Below are positions 39,034 through 52,559 of a stretch of 64,000 bases of DNA, piece by piece; positions within the stretch are counted from its first letter, which is position 1; every line of letters begins with the position of its first letter. The notes below the pieces were generated by a model, which was not told the DNA's origin, made no database searches, and saw only the letters and a program-made list of their open reading frames with translations. Origin of the DNA: Caenorhabditis elegans (Eukaryota; Nematoda; Chromadorea; Rhabditida; Rhabditidae); the NCBI RefSeq assembly GCF_000002985.6, contig NC_003284.9, positions 13,268,001 to 13,332,000 on the forward strand, given 5' to 3'. The position numbers were made by a program, and so were the translations under genes.

Positions 39034-39106
39034 GGTCCTATGGTGTAGTGGTTATCACGTCTGCTTTACACGCAGAAGATCGCCGGTTCGAACCCGGCTA
39101 GGACCT
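39034..39106 (+). tRNA. tRNA-Val (TAC)
   Basis: 73-nt cloverleaf: acceptor GGTCCTA/TAGGACC, D-arm TGTAGTGGTTATCAC, anticodon loop TTTACAC giving TAC, T-loop GGTTCGAACCC. The discriminator base is T rather than the usual A of tRNA-Val. Confidence 0.92.
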
Positions 39107-39281
39107 ACGTTTTTTGAATACTTTGTTTGTATACATAGTTGGTTGAATAGAAAATTGAAAACAATTTATATGGATTTAAAAAAGTATATAGTTATTTTTA
39201 GAAAATTTTAGGAATTTTTCAATAGTGTTAATGTGAATAATAAATTTAAAAAAAATTGTTGGAATTAAGACATATTTCTGG

Positions 39282-40845
39282 TCAGCGACGTTGAGCAACT
39301 GTGAAGACTGTTGCATTTTGAGCCGTGCTGTCATTATTATTTTTCAGATTCAAAAACCGACGAATCATCCTTCGGGTACTTGGTGTTTCTAGATAGTAGA
39401 TGAAAAAATTCATCATCGGAATCGACTCCAAGCGGAAGTAAAAGTATCCTTCTCTCACAACTTCAGGTAAACTAGCGAAAACAGTCTAAAAATAATGTAC
39501 CGTTGCAGCATATTAAAACATATGTTAGACTAGACTTCTTACCGGAAAACATTTTGTGATAAACGCTCCAAGTTCATAAATAGACAAATAAACAGCAATT
39601 GCCACTGTTTGCCTCATCATGATCAGGTCTCTGCGAGCTTGAATTTTCGACAAGTTGCTCTGTTCTGCAGCCTTGACAGTTGGAACGGCGCTGATGTGAT
39701 GATCTTAATTTAATTAGGTAGAAAATTTTTTTTAAACAAAACTTTCACTTACTTTTGGTAAAGAACTTTTTAAATTTTACGTATGTGTCATTCCGTGCGA
39801 AACGCAGATGCAAGATAATAGCCAAGTTGACAAACATACATGTAAATGGAAGTAGAATAGCATATTGGTTTTGGAAAACTGTGATCTGCAATCTTAGGAA
39901 GTTTCTCCTTTTTTCATGAGAACTGCTTTCTCTCAAAAGCAAACACTGGCGCTATTCATTGTTCTCTTCCCCCAAAAAGAGAAGCAAGTGTCTAATCGTT
40001 TCTCTTTTCGGAAGGAAAAGCTTTCCCATGGCCGAATGGTCTAGTGGTATGATTCTCGCTTTGGGTGCGAGAGGTCCCGGGTTCAATCCCCGGTTCGGCC
40101 CATTCTTTTGGCATATTCAAACGCGACACGCACTTGGCACGTTGAATTGAAATTTAATGTAACATTTTTTAAGGCAGTAAACATTTGATCTCCTTTGACG
40201 GAATTCGAACAAAAATGATTACAATGCTCAGATTTTGACTAACCGGATGTCGTTCTGGGTCACACGCAGATATAAATGACAAATGATTCAACATGAAAAT
40301 AATACGACACGGTGTAAAGTATGGAATAAGTAATGATATGAGCACTACAATTGCAATAACGGCAGCATATCCGAAAAGTCGTCGTTGTGTGAACATCTCA
40401 GAGAATGGGTTGAGTATAATAGCCAATCGATTGACTGTCATTAGCACAGAAATGCAAAGAGAATGGAAATACGAAAATGTGGCTCCAAGACTAAATTGAG
40501 CACCAAATGCTGTCAGATAGTCTAGAAACGTCAAATGTTCGAATATGTTTTCAGAACTCTCCACAGGCAACTCACTTTCATATTCTTCCTCAGTAAGGAA
40601 GGCAAAAGCAGCTACATTAACATTAAGGAAAACTGTAATTAGAATTCCGGGAATGCTCATTAAAACAATATAGGCCAGTGGGAGTGCAGCTTAAAAATTA
40701 ATTGAATGTAATTGACTCCTAAAATTCAAAAACTACCGTTCCGACGATTTATTATTGTTGCTGTGAGGAGCACAATGTTGTAAAGCATGCACATTGTTTG
40801 AAGTATTATCATAAAAATTAAAAACAGTTGATACTTCGGTGTCAT
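39282..40845 (-). CDS. Seven-transmembrane chemoreceptor, Srg-superfamily-like
   Basis: 347-aa multipass protein. Exons (minus): 40737-40845, 40244-40689, 39749-39885, 39543-39690, 39282-39485; phases join. The N-terminus is TM1 ([20 protein letters not shown]); exon 2 carries TM2-TM5 including [13 protein letters not shown], whose NR after a hydrophobic helix resembles the Srg/Srv/Srxa group rather than SRD. The C-terminus ends [20 protein letters not shown], a usual TM7 exit. A basic Ser/Asn tail follows. A tRNA-Pro gene lies in intron 2 on the other strand. The exact family is uncertain; unlike SRD genes it lacks HSPK and the PYRK motif. Confidence 0.78.
40030..40101 (+). tRNA. tRNA-Pro (TGG)
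   Basis: 72-nt cloverleaf: acceptor GGCCGAA/TTCGGCC, anticodon loop TTTGGGT giving TGG, T-arm CCGGGTTCAATCCCCGG, discriminator C. It lies antisense within intron 2 of the receptor gene at 39282-40845. Confidence 0.95.
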
Positions 40846-40849
40846 TTTA

Positions 40850-42295
40850 TCGAAAATTGTTGAACGCTTCAAATTCGATTAGGAGAGAATGTAGAGTCAC
40901 AACTGCTGAAAAGGGATATAGACTGAAATGCGAGAAAAACGTGACAGAAATTGAATCATGCTGAATTGCGTGACAGTGATAAAAATGTGTTCGAAACTAT
41001 TGGATTCTGAGAACAATTTCTCCTATTCGCAAAAGCGCCCACTAAATAAAGGGTTTTATGAGTTAGATATAATAGTGTGATTCGCAGAAAAAAAAATGTA
41101 CAGGGAAGTAGAACGGAACCTCTGAAACTGAACTTGCGCACATTCTGAAAAATTTGGGTTTAGATCAAAATCGTATATTTTCGAAATTATCCGACTGGTT
41201 GATTATCAAAATAAATAAACTTCATCATGTAATTTGTCTCCAACGAAGCGTGTAAAAATATTACACGTACCATGCTGGTCAACATGGTGCTCAATGATCG
41301 TGCTTTGATATTAAACGTGGCAAAATGTTCCGGGTTCCGGGTCACATCTTGTAAATATTTCGTTGTAAATAGTTTTAACTGCAGTCGTAGAAACTTAAGT
41401 CTTAAAGAGTTTTATTGCAAAATATTTGCAAATGTTTATGTATTTTTAATAGTTTTCAAAAGTTTAAAAAAATCAAAAGAATTTTTAATAATAATAACGA
41501 TTAATTCATGGCAAGATAACGTTTCATAGCGCATGTTCACATGGAGCTCGAATTTTTTAAGTATCTTTCAACAAACTTTCAAAAAAAGTTGTTTACCTAT
41601 TGAGCACACTGAACAGAACATTGTTACTTTTTTAAGTCTGCACAAAACAAGTAAATAGATCTATTTTAACTGCAGGCAAAAAATAAACAGTACACGAAAA
41701 CATCTGTATTAGTTTTCAGTTGCAACTGCAGCGACGCAGGCTTCAAGACACAAAAAATTGCTCAGAAACAATGCTAATTAAGAGCGCAAGACTAATTTAT
41801 GCGAGGAAACTAACTTTCGAGAGAGATTCAGGACAACCAATAAAGTCCCCCCCCCCAATCAAAAATATTAAACGAAATATTTTTCTCCACATTGCTGATT
41901 TAGAGCAATTTTCCGAGTTGTATCTTTTATCAGTTTTGACTTGGTTTTCAGAAATCTGTAAAAGATTGAATATAATTTAGTTTTTGAAAATCGATATTTT
42001 CTATAGTTTTTTATGGCTAATGTAATTGAAGTTTAGTAAGACGTTTTGATTTTCGATAACTCGATTCTACCGATTTTTCTTAATTTAAAAGTGTTCAGAA
42101 TTTTAAGCACATCTTTTTGGTTTCAAATGTTCTCACAAGGATCACTAAAAATAATTTGAATATGATTACTCCATCCCCCAAGTCAATTTTCAACGAACAC
42201 CAAATTCAACAAGTTCGTTCAGAAGTACACACAATTTTGCACTTTATTTCCGTTATTTCATGGTCATTAACAAAGTTATTCAGAAAGAGGAAGTA
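40850..42295. other. Intergenic DNA, nothing recognised
   Basis: Between the receptor and the BTB gene. Two plus-strand frames of 85-86 codons (41272-41529, 41720-41980) have no domain, no splice partner and AT-rich codon content typical of chance. A C9 run is at 41849. Confidence 0.55.
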
Positions 42296-42299
42296 AACT

Positions 42300-43726
42300 T
42301 CAAATGCGTCCTCCATTATTGTAGTACGTGTTGTTCGCAATTTGGTTCACCGAATTGCGAATATCCACAATATCATTGGTGTTGGCACGTTGTTCCTTTT
42401 CAATGTCAACAAGTGTCTCTTGAATTAGGTACTTGAATACCTCCATGCCAAAGAAGTCTGCTTCTCGCTGGAAAAAATAAGGGAAGTTTATATGTATTGT
42501 CAATTCATACATCATTGGAGTTATTTTCAAATTAAAAGTTGTGATTGTTTTCAATAAATTGATTTGGTGTTTCAAGATTCATTTAATATACACACTTATG
42601 TATGCTACACATTTTTTGCATAAATCTCATAGTTTCTATTTTTTATGATTGTTGACATAGTTGACATTAGTGTTAATCTTGTATTTGTTGGTTTTTTTTC
42701 CATATTGCACTTTGAATTAATTTTTGAATGATATTTCCTGGAAAAAACAATTTTTCAAAACATATTGTTTTTCCTTAACAATATCATAAAATAGTAACTG
42801 CACATGACTAAATTGTATAACTTAATTTTCTCTACCCATGCCAATTGATTAGGTATACCAATATTCGTGACACACAATCGCCAACACATAAATACCCATA
42901 AAACACAAGGCACACCTCGGTGTACCTCTAGTAAACAAGCAACTGTGCTTATCAATGACAACGCATGGTTAAGAAGGCGATGAAATTAAACATGAAACAC
43001 CTACTTTGAGCTGTGCTAACACGTCTTTATCTTTTGGCAGGACAGTGTTCTTTCCGTCTCTCATAAATTGCAGAACGAATGCAAACAGACGCCCGTCCCG
43101 GTTCACGAAGATTGCTCCTGACTCATCACGCTGAAATTTGTATTGAAATTTTTTTAGAGAGAGCTATGAGGATTAAAAGCATTCTCTTGAAATTCAGAAA
43201 AATAATTCTGAAAAAAGCACAAGTAAAAATTGTTGGAAGTTTTTTCAGTAGGATTTAGGCTTTCAGCTAGCTTCTAGATAACCTAATAGTCTCCAATTAA
43301 AAAATTCTGCATCCTCATTAGTATGTATATTTATTTCTAGATTGTCACCCACAATAGTTCTCTGTTGAAGAAGCACAATTTTTCCACTGGTGCGGTCGAT
43401 GCGGATAAAGTTGAGGAAATATGACGACTTTGACTGTGCCAAAGTGTCGTAAAGTGTAGTAAATCTGAAGCCTTCGTTAAATTCTCAGATCTCATGTTCT
43501 CAATTCCCAACTAACCTTGTGCCGCCTGCGTTAATATGCACTATGTCTCGAGCATGATGAGATGTGACTTCAGCCTAAACATAGTTTTATAATACTCCAA
43601 TTTTCTCATTAGCTGTACAATTTATTAGAAAATTGAATCAATTTCAAGACCCACCTTTTTATAATCAGCATACTCAGCGGTATGCATATCCACACCATTT
43701 GAATGAAGAGAAGCTCTAGCTAGCAT
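42300..43726 (-). CDS. Small BTB/T1-domain (KCTD-like) protein
   Basis: 178-aa protein. Exons (minus): 43655-43726, 43516-43574, 43353-43464, 43005-43130, 42300-42467; phases join to 537 nt. A T1/BTB domain covers about residues 34-130: DIVHINAGGTRFTTLYDTL, then IFVNRDGRLFAFVLQFMRDG and LKREADFFGMEVF, the hallmark order of potassium-channel-tetramerisation folds. There is no channel or membrane segment, so it belongs with KCTD proteins, many of which are oligomeric adaptors for Cullin-3 ubiquitin ligases or G-beta; that role is inferred. The C-terminal tail contains a short helical stretch ending NNGGRI. Confidence 0.87.
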
Positions 43727-43729
43727 TAT

Positions 43730-44950
43730 TAGTCAAACCTGCGTGTCCTGTGAAAAACGCGAGCAAGTGAAAATCGAGGTAATAAAACTCAATGGTCGGT
43801 TGTGTTATCAGTGACGTTAGGAAAATTTTTGAATTCACCTTGTGTCAATAAGAAGATACCATCCCATTTTCAGATTGGCAACACGTGTGATTCAACACTT
43901 TTGAAACATATAAAGGTACCTATTTTCGAAAAAAAAATCTTATTCGTGTTTAGAAAAAGTATATTGTTATCACTCAATAATAACCATTTATAATTGATCT
44001 AAAATTTAAATGAAAAAGTGAATAATATTAAAAGCGTGGCAAAATTTGAATAGTTTTTTTTGAAGCTCGCTCTGAAAAATGCCAAAAAAAACAGGCAAAG
44101 AAATATGATCAAGAGTGCCAATTTTACGAATTTGGACAAACCGTAAATATGTCAATGTAATTTTGAAACACGTGTTATTCAGGAAACCGCCAACCAATCA
44201 CCGAAGTATGTCGTCTCCTTTACGTAACGCTGATTGGTCAGTGCCGTCGCATGATTTGCGTATAATTTCAAAATTTAATTGAAGTATTCATTCACCACTT
44301 GACTACTCTCAAAATAACACAACCTTTCATTTTTTGAATAGTAATTTTTGCACTTGTATGCTTATTCTAACTGGCGCCATTCTGTTTTTAAAGTTTTGTT
44401 TTTTTCACAGTTTTTGAACAAGCGGTAGGAAAAAAATCGACAGTTGCCGGTTTTCGTGCCAACAGCTCAGTCTGCTATGTATGTTCACTGAAAAAAAATT
44501 TATCCTGCAATTTCAGAACTACGAAAGTTGTTCAGGAGTAGCTTGCAGCTCAATGACGATAACAAGATGTTCCAGATCATAAAGTCAAATGAAAGTCAAT
44601 TATAATTGATATTTCACTGGCAATTATTTTGTTTTTTTTTTGTTATTTTCTTCACAATATGTGCGGCTGCAGCACTATCAAATTATGTTTTATACCGCCG
44701 TAAAACTTTTCTGGCCGAAAATCTAATCTCGAAAATAATTTTTTATTTGCAAAAATGTCACTTGTTTAATCTCGCACGAGAAGTGCGAATAACTAATTTC
44801 ACGTTTTCATGAGTTATTTTCTTGATTAAAACAAGGCTGCTAAATTGAAACAACAAAAATAAAAGTTACCGTACACCAAACGAAACAATATGAGATTTTG
44901 ATTGGCATTTTCATGTTTTTCAAAAATAATATTTGATTTCGAAATTATGT
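43730..44950. other. Intergenic DNA, nothing recognised
   Basis: First part of an 11-kb stretch without a convincing gene. Short frames here are chance. Confidence 0.6.
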
Positions 44951-45477
44951 TTAAAGGAGGACTAACGGTTCGGACGATTTTGAACGTATAAGCCAAAAAT
45001 GGGCCCAAATGAACGAATTTCGTAATGAAACTGCTCAAACAATTTTCATAAATTTTTTATGGCGGTTCAAAATTTCGAAAAAATGACGCTGATTTTAGCT
45101 AAAATCTCTAATTTTGCCCATTTTTCCGTGTCACATCTGTCCGAAATTGCTTTTTTGGAATTATCACCCTTTATTGCATATATTGGTAGTTTATCTCATT
45201 TAATTTCCTTGATTAAGGTACATTTAAAGCCGATAGCTAACCAATTTTGATGATTTTTGCAATAAAGGATGATAAAAGCAATTTCGGACAGATGTGACAC
45301 GGAAAAATGGGCAAAATTCGAGATTTTGGCTAAAATCAGTGTCATTTTTTCGAAATTTTGAACCGCCATAAAACATTTTTGAAAATTTTTTGAGCAATTT
45401 CATTACAAAATTCGTTCATTTGGGCCCATTTTGGGTCGATACGTTCAAAATCGTCCGAACCGTTAGTCCTCCTTTAA
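44951..45477. repeat. Long foldback (inverted-repeat) element
   Basis: The two halves are inverse copies over about 200 bp each: TTAAAGGAGGACTAACGGTT at the left end is mirrored at 45458-45477, and inner blocks such as ATGGCGGTTCAAAATTTCG and CGTGTCACATCTGTCCGAAA recur inverted with few changes. The non-repeated centre is about 90 bp around 45190. It could fold into a long hairpin. Confidence 0.88.
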
Positions 45478-45479
45478 CT

Positions 45480-48400
45480 GCCTGAACAATTTGTTAAAAT
45501 TTTAGAGTGACATTTATATTTAAAAAAACAGAAGAAACTATAATTTTTGTTTATTATGAAAAACACTTTTTAGGATATGAGTGCGTTTTTTTTTTCTGAA
45601 AGAAGCCATTTCAAAAACCGAAACTAAAACGATAATTAACTTACTTCAGTGTCCATTCGCCTTTTACTTTTTGTTGCTGGAGTCCATTTAAACAAAGTTT
45701 GCACTACTTTTAAAAGATATTCACTCCATAAAAATTCGAAAAAAACTTTTAAAGTGTTTTTTTAAACAGAAATTATACCACCAACAAACGGATGAACCGG
45801 GAAGTGTAAAAGTTTCAAAAAAAAAATAATGCAATTTCTATCAGTTTAGTATGCGTTTTCATGTCAATCTAGGGTTATTCAGTTATTCATAAATCAATTT
45901 TAGATAACTAGGGGACCAAAATAAATTATAAAGATGAAAGATTGGGATAACGAAAAATTGACATAATTTGAGATGTTAGCAAAATTCAACTTTCATGGTG
46001 TCGATACTAAAAATGACAACATTTCAATTCTGCATCGGTGGAAATATTTTGCAAGTAGTAACATTGTTTTTTACAAACCTGCCTTATTAATGACATTTTT
46101 ATTTTTTGCAATTACCATTGAGAATTGCACAGATAATTTTTTTCACTTCTCTCTTCAAGAGCTTTGCCTACTTTTCCTATAACTGCCTGGAACCCAAGCC
46201 ACCATTATGCATTATCTGGGCGTATGCTTAATGAGATTTGCTTCCTGATTCTTTCAATTCCCCTCAATTCTTGCAATATGTTCCCGCACTCTCTTCTAAG
46301 TATCTTTCCGAAGGCACTGTAAACGCGCCACACGCAATTGTTTCTTCATAGTCATTTTATTTCATTGCATTGCTTCTTTCACTGTTTGTTGATTTATTGG
46401 TGTTGGATAGAATGGAAAGGAAACATTTTCTACTGAGAAACAATTATTTCCGAAATTTCCAGCAAGAAATTCAGATTTCAATAATTCTTGTTGAGAATTG
46501 TTCCTATCAGGCATATTTAAATGGATAAAAGTCATGTCAATTTTTTGGTGGACTTTGAATCGATTATTAAATCGTTAAAATATAAATGAGATTGTGTTTT
46601 TTTTTTGTTTTTTGGAAAAACAAACCAGGGGAAACATTCATGCTAGATGCCACACGTTTTATGTCACAACAACATTTTAATTTAAGGAATCCGAAAGCAT
46701 GTTGAAAAATGACAAAAAATTTAGCAGAACATTTCAAACGTTTCTGAGTTTTCTACCAATTCTACCAATTTGAATTTGTATTAAAAATTGAAACTTTATC
46801 TAAAAATTATGATCACTTTGAGTAATATAAATGTGTAAAACGTCTTGTCACATTGAAATTCATATGGACAAAAGTTAGACAAAATTTTTTTGCCAACTGG
46901 GTCATTCATTTTTCACATGCTCGTGTCAGATGACACCGGAAGTTTCATTCAAATAAATTGCTAACAATTGGCATTCTGATAACAAACGCTGCAAGTACAT
47001 TTCTGCTTAATTAGCCAAGCTAGTTAATTAAGTTTTGTTACTGTTATTATTGCTATTATAATAACAATTCCAATAAATCCATACATAGTGTTTTCAAAAT
47101 TCCAATAAAACATATTCCCTAGTATGTTTTTTTTTTGTTTTTGGTTTTTGCCTGTCATAGAATCTGTTCAAACCGGCCTTCTATATCTCAAATCAACTGA
47201 CAATTTGTCAAAAATAGTACCGTTTGCCAAATTGACATATGACATATGACTCATTCATTAACAAAAATGGGCGCATTCTTTAACGCATCTGTTTTTCATC
47301 TGTTTGCACCGAAACAAATCAAATGATTAAACCATCAACGCTGTCACATATCTTTGAAGAATGTGGTAGTGACGTTGACTATATCTTGTATTCTTTGTGT
47401 TTTGTGGTTGTATCATGTTTTTCGTGGCGTTTTTATTCGATTTTTTTTTTGGAAGAAACAATAGAAGTTATAGCGGAACCGATGTACATATTCATGTACA
47501 TTTGTTATAAAATGAATTTTTAAATTGTAGTGTGATAAAATTTAAATGAAGTTCGCAGGCAATTAACATTAACTTATTTTCCACACTTATTTTCCAAAAT
47601 TCCCTTTCAGTGACCAAGTGAATTTCATAATTAGTTTGACCATCAAGATTCTATAAATATAACAGAAACAGCTCAAAGAAGCATACAAAATTAACCATCA
47701 AATCCCCAAAGTTTAATTTTCCTAATACCAAGTATCAAGCTACAACATACAAGTTGGATGATTCAAGCTGATTACTAAATATGCGTTAGTTAAAGTGAGC
47801 CTTTTTAGGAATTTTATTTCAATATATTTAAACATGAGAATTATTTGAAAAACATGTTTTCAGAAAAAATTGAAGATATTCCTGATAATAGTCTTGTCCG
47901 TGTTTTTCCGAGCACTGCATTCAGTCATTTATTCATTTTTCAGATTGTCTGATTGTATTTTCATGAAGTTTCTAATATAACTGCGAAATTTAAATACTTC
48001 ACACGCAATTTGATATCACATTCATTTTCTGAGATCTCGCAGACTAGAACTTATCAGCACGGATACTTCCCGTTAGTCATGGATCCCTAGGCAATAATCA
48101 CAATGGTTAAACACGTCAATATTACTTTTTTCCTACTTCATTCTGTAAGATCAGGCAGAAAAATCGTTTTCAAAATTTTTACTCTTACTATGATGTACGC
48201 CAACTCTTGTGTCCTGCTTTTTCCCTACAAACATTTACTTTGAAACAAGACATCTTGGCCTCCGCAATTCAATTTGAAATTCATGAGATCTGGTAGGTTC
48301 ATTCTGCTTCTTTGTCAAGTATTGCTTTGTTTTGCACAACATAGATTTTGAAATTTTACTAAATTTTTTGAAAATTTGATTTGGAAATTGAAAATGTTCC

Positions 48401-51400
48401 AATATTTCTTGTTACTTTTTTAGCGAGTATTACAATAGAGGTCCTTGGTAGGCTTTCCCCTTCATACTTCTACTTAACGGGGGTATCTTTTTTCGTCACT
48501 GTTTAGAAAATTTGACAAATTTTTCTGGTCGTCATTAAATGGTTTGGTACACATTCCGGATAAAAAAAAACAATTACGTAGACTTCAAAATTTTAAATAG
48601 CTACCGCCACGCTTACAACGAGCTAATGTAACTTGTGTCAATTTACGGGCTTGTTTTGCATTAAATTTTTATTCAAAAAATCTTGGAGGCAGTTCATCAT
48701 TTAATTCTGAAAATAAAATGTGATGAAGTCTCATAAGTTGACATGAGCGGCACAGAAACTCGTTGACTGATTCCAAATTCTCATAGATAGATTTATCCCG
48801 TACCCCTTTTTCAAATTTCCTATCTCCCTGCAGTATTCATCACATATTTTTCCGACCTCTCCGTGAAAAAGAGTGTAAATGGGTTTTCTGCAAAAATGCG
48901 CGTATCTACGCACCTCACGCTGATTTTTCTTGTAGATATAGCGGGAAAAATAAGTTGAAACTGTCATTGTGAGTCAAGGTTTCGAAAAATTCTTTGTGTC
49001 TTGTGTTATTTATATGTTTTTGTATTGTGTGTGAACTTTTTTTTTAGTTTTCTGAAACTTTTTTTCTTTATTCGGGAGTTCTGGGAACAGATGAAATTTA
49101 AATTGATCTTCTCACGACTTTTTCTACAGAAATAAAAGCTCCTCAAGTTACAAATTCCAGTCAATTTTTGATCCTTGAACAAGTAGAATTTCAAACATTT
49201 ATATGTCTACTTAATTTCATACAATTTCACACATCCAAATTTATTTTTATGTCACATCTTTAATTTACTTCCTTCTTTGTGGGCAGCTAGCTCTCTTTTT
49301 ATTTTTTCTGACCTGCGTTGGTCAGTGAGTTCAATATTGAATTGCGGCAAGTAGGTTCAATAAAAAGCTTATTTATGCAAATGCTGGGTACTATACATAT
49401 TCTAAAAGCTCAGACAATGTCTAACTAAGTTAGATGCAATACTATTAGATAGTGCTGGTCGAAGGTGCACAGATAAGACACCAATCTATAAAGGGATGTA
49501 CAGTAAGGTTTTTAAAAAATTTCGTTGCCAATAGGCAAATAAAAATTATTTCTCTTACTTCATACAGTTTTTTTAATGTTGGGGTAAACTTTGTAAAATA
49601 TCACTGTAATTTCAAAATTTCCAAATGAATAAATACATCCCAATCAAAATGAGATATAGTCTAGACACCAACTCAGTTTAATGTTTATCACACGAGAACC
49701 CCTCGTCAATGGTCCCAACGCCACCTGTTTCTTATGTTTCATTTTTCGAGAAAAAAGATATCCGTGTGTTTTGATTGGACTCGAATGAGGTTACCCGATT
49801 AAAAATTTGATACACATTGGGGGTGTTGTTCAAGGTGTCAGACAATAAAACACCAGAGAACATTGCAAATGCAAATTTTTTTGAATACAGTTAAATATTG
49901 ATGTCGTTTATTCGAATGATCTTTGATATTCAGTGATCATTGAGAATTATTTTTCATAGCACAACCTTTTTTTTTTTTTTTTTTAATTTTCAAAAGTGAA
50001 ACTTAATAAACTTGTGATGAGTATAATGAAAGAATATTTAGCACATCAAAATTCTTAGATTTGACTAGGCTGCAGGATTCACTAAATTTTCAAATATAAA
50101 CAACGAAAACATGATCGAATAATGAAACTTTGAAAAATGGAGAAAACTGAGTAGTTGTCGAACAAAAAATAATAGTTTTAAACAGTTTTCTTACTGGCGA
50201 TAATTTATGTTCCAAAAAAGCTTACCATGAAAGTTCAAAACATTTGTTTGAGCTGTGTTCAATTGAACGTCATGCAATTCGCTGTTTGTTTGTTTAAGAC
50301 AGTGATATTTGAATTTGTCTACCAACCATATCTGTTTCATTTTTTAACGTGGTTCCTGGTCATATCCTTTTCATTTTATTCAATTTCAAATCTAGAATTT
50401 CAACATTTCTAGTTTCGATTTAACTGATAATATTTCTAGTCAACCAAATTTTTTAATGCATGACCCCGCGATAAAATTATAAAGAAACAGGCATCTCTCT
50501 CTCTACCCACGAGACCACGAGACCCACGAGAGCCATGTTGTAACAGTCGGGTGGGGCTTCGATGAGTATGTTAGAGCTAAACTTTAAACTTGTGACCCCA
50601 AGAGCTTACATTTATTTTATCAATCTCCAAAACTCTACTCTGATCTACAACGAGCCCGCCTAATTTTCAATTATCTTGATGCAAGTAAGAGAATTGCGGT
50701 GCATGCAAAATTCTCATTATTGCTCCCAATTTTACCCCCCGACTCCTTCTTCATTCCATTAGTCAAGCGTTGTGCGCATGTGTGAGTAACAGCACCAAAT
50801 AGGATATCTTGGTGGTAAAATAATTGCTTTCCAATTTCTGTCTTTCAACCAGTTTTATTGTTTTAATACTTTTTTCTCACCATATAAATTTAACATTTGA
50901 CATATGTTCAGCGGCAGTTTTAAATTTCATTTTCATGATGCATCGTTTTTTGATTGCAAAAAAATAACAATATTAAAAAAAAGCCCAATACACAATTTGA
51001 TCTCTCATTCCAACATGTGTACCATTTCCGTTTGCTTTCTTTTCTTTTTTTTTGATAGCAAATCGATTCAATAAAGTGATAGTGGTGAGACGATTGATAA
51101 AAAAAGTTGTCATTATTGTTATTGATTAACTTCAAACTTCTTTCAACGCGGCCACCCTGTGATTTTGAAAAATGATACTTTTGCCCTTTTGTTTTTTCTG
51201 AAGTCGAAAAATGTTTTCAAGAACTAGAAAATATGTTCCAGAAATAAAAATCGCTTAACAAATTCAAACTTTCATTTTCAAAAATAAAACTTCGCAAAAT
51301 AAAACTCAAAATTTTACAACTTTTTATTGAATAGTTCAAAACTCCATCTAATCCTCCAATTCCTTTCCACAATGTTTCGAATTTAAACGAGATTCTATAG

Positions 51401-51680
51401 AAAATCATTTTCTTTCAAAATGTATCAATAGGATATATCTTTTCGACTGCTTCAAAAATATTCCTTTGTCAATAAAAGTCAGAAACCGACACGTGCATAC
51501 ATCTATTTGGTTTTGATTTACAGTAAGCCTTGATCTTTCATTTAAAAACAGAAAAAAGTTAGATCTGAACTGGCAGTTGTACTAGCTTATAAGAAAGAAT
51601 AAAATTAAAAAAAAAACGAGAAGCTTGCCTGAAGCACAATAAATTATTAAGAACAACCAAATAATGTCCGGAGCCGATAT
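45480..51680. other. Large AT-rich intergenic region, no gene supported
   Basis: Only short isolated frames occur. A weak gene-like pattern at 47650-47990 (TATA-like CTATAAATATA, then an acceptor TTTTCAG at 47861 followed by a hydrophobic frame KKLKIFLIIVLSVFF) has no in-frame start. At 50500-50535 the unit CCACGAGA is repeated three times. Pyrimidine tracts and T-runs are common. Distal regulatory sequence for the IL-17-receptor-like gene is possible. Confidence 0.5.
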
Positions 51681-51681
51681 A

Positions 51682-51897
51682 TACCGTATTTCCTCTATTA
51701 GTTAGGCGCCTCTATTAGTTTTGCACCTCCATTAGTATTTTTTGTTATTGAAATTGATGATATTATGTTATAACTTAATGGAAAACATGAGGAAAAAACC
51801 TGTTCGAAAAATAGTTTTGCACCCTCTATTAGTTTTGCATCAAATTAGGTGCCCGAAAATTAGTTTTGCATGCCTCACTAATAGAGGAAATACGGTA
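51682..51897. repeat. Inverted-repeat element (MITE-like), copy B
   Basis: 216-bp relative of the element at 5381-5741: ends TACCGTATTTCCTCTATTAG and its inverse, with internal CTATTAGTTTTGCAC copies. It is shorter, having lost most of the interior. Confidence 0.75.
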
Positions 51898-52559
51898 TGT
51901 GCATATTATATCAAAAAGTTGCTTCAATAAAACTTGTAAGTATGGCTCCGCTTGATTACGGATTGTTAACGGTTTTGTATTGAATTTTTGTTGTGTATTT
52001 TCTGTGAAGTTTTGAACTGAACACTTTGAATTGAAAAATTTGAGAAAACTACAAATGAATTTTTTGTCTATCTCCATCAATTTTTTGTCAAAAATTGATG
52101 GAGATAGTTTTAATTCTTCGTTGCCTGTAGAGAAAGGCCAAGTCTTGCAGAAAAGATTTCACCGTAACCTGTACATCCCCAACCTGTACAATCTCTTAAG
52201 CTCAATAGACCTTTCAGAGAAGATAAACCATTTCTAGACATCTCGTGTTTGTCTTTTCAAAACCACAAAAGGGATCTTTGGAAAATATCGTTGGTTTGAT
52301 CTCGATGTTTATATTGAAAATAGTTAAATTATTCTTTTGTCATTTGGGAGTTTTTCCTTTGTTGTCTGGAATCAAAAATCACCGCCCCCATATAAATATG
52401 ATTGATACACGGTATATGTATGTCGTGATATCCCAATGTTTTCATTTTGTACAGGGAAATGATTAACAACAAACTCCCGGATTGTTGTGCCACGACTTTT
52501 TGTTCCTCTTTTCCTGTGAATGTTTTAGTGATCTAGCCATTTTTTGCTCGTTCAATTTC

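Noticed and set aside
48731-48967. 78-codon minus-strand frame
   Set aside because: No domain, splice partner or coding-like composition.
50325-50345. CTGTTTCA string resembling the upstream motif of 21U-RNA genes
   Set aside because: An 8-mer in AT-rich DNA is expected by chance, and no cluster of such motifs was seen.
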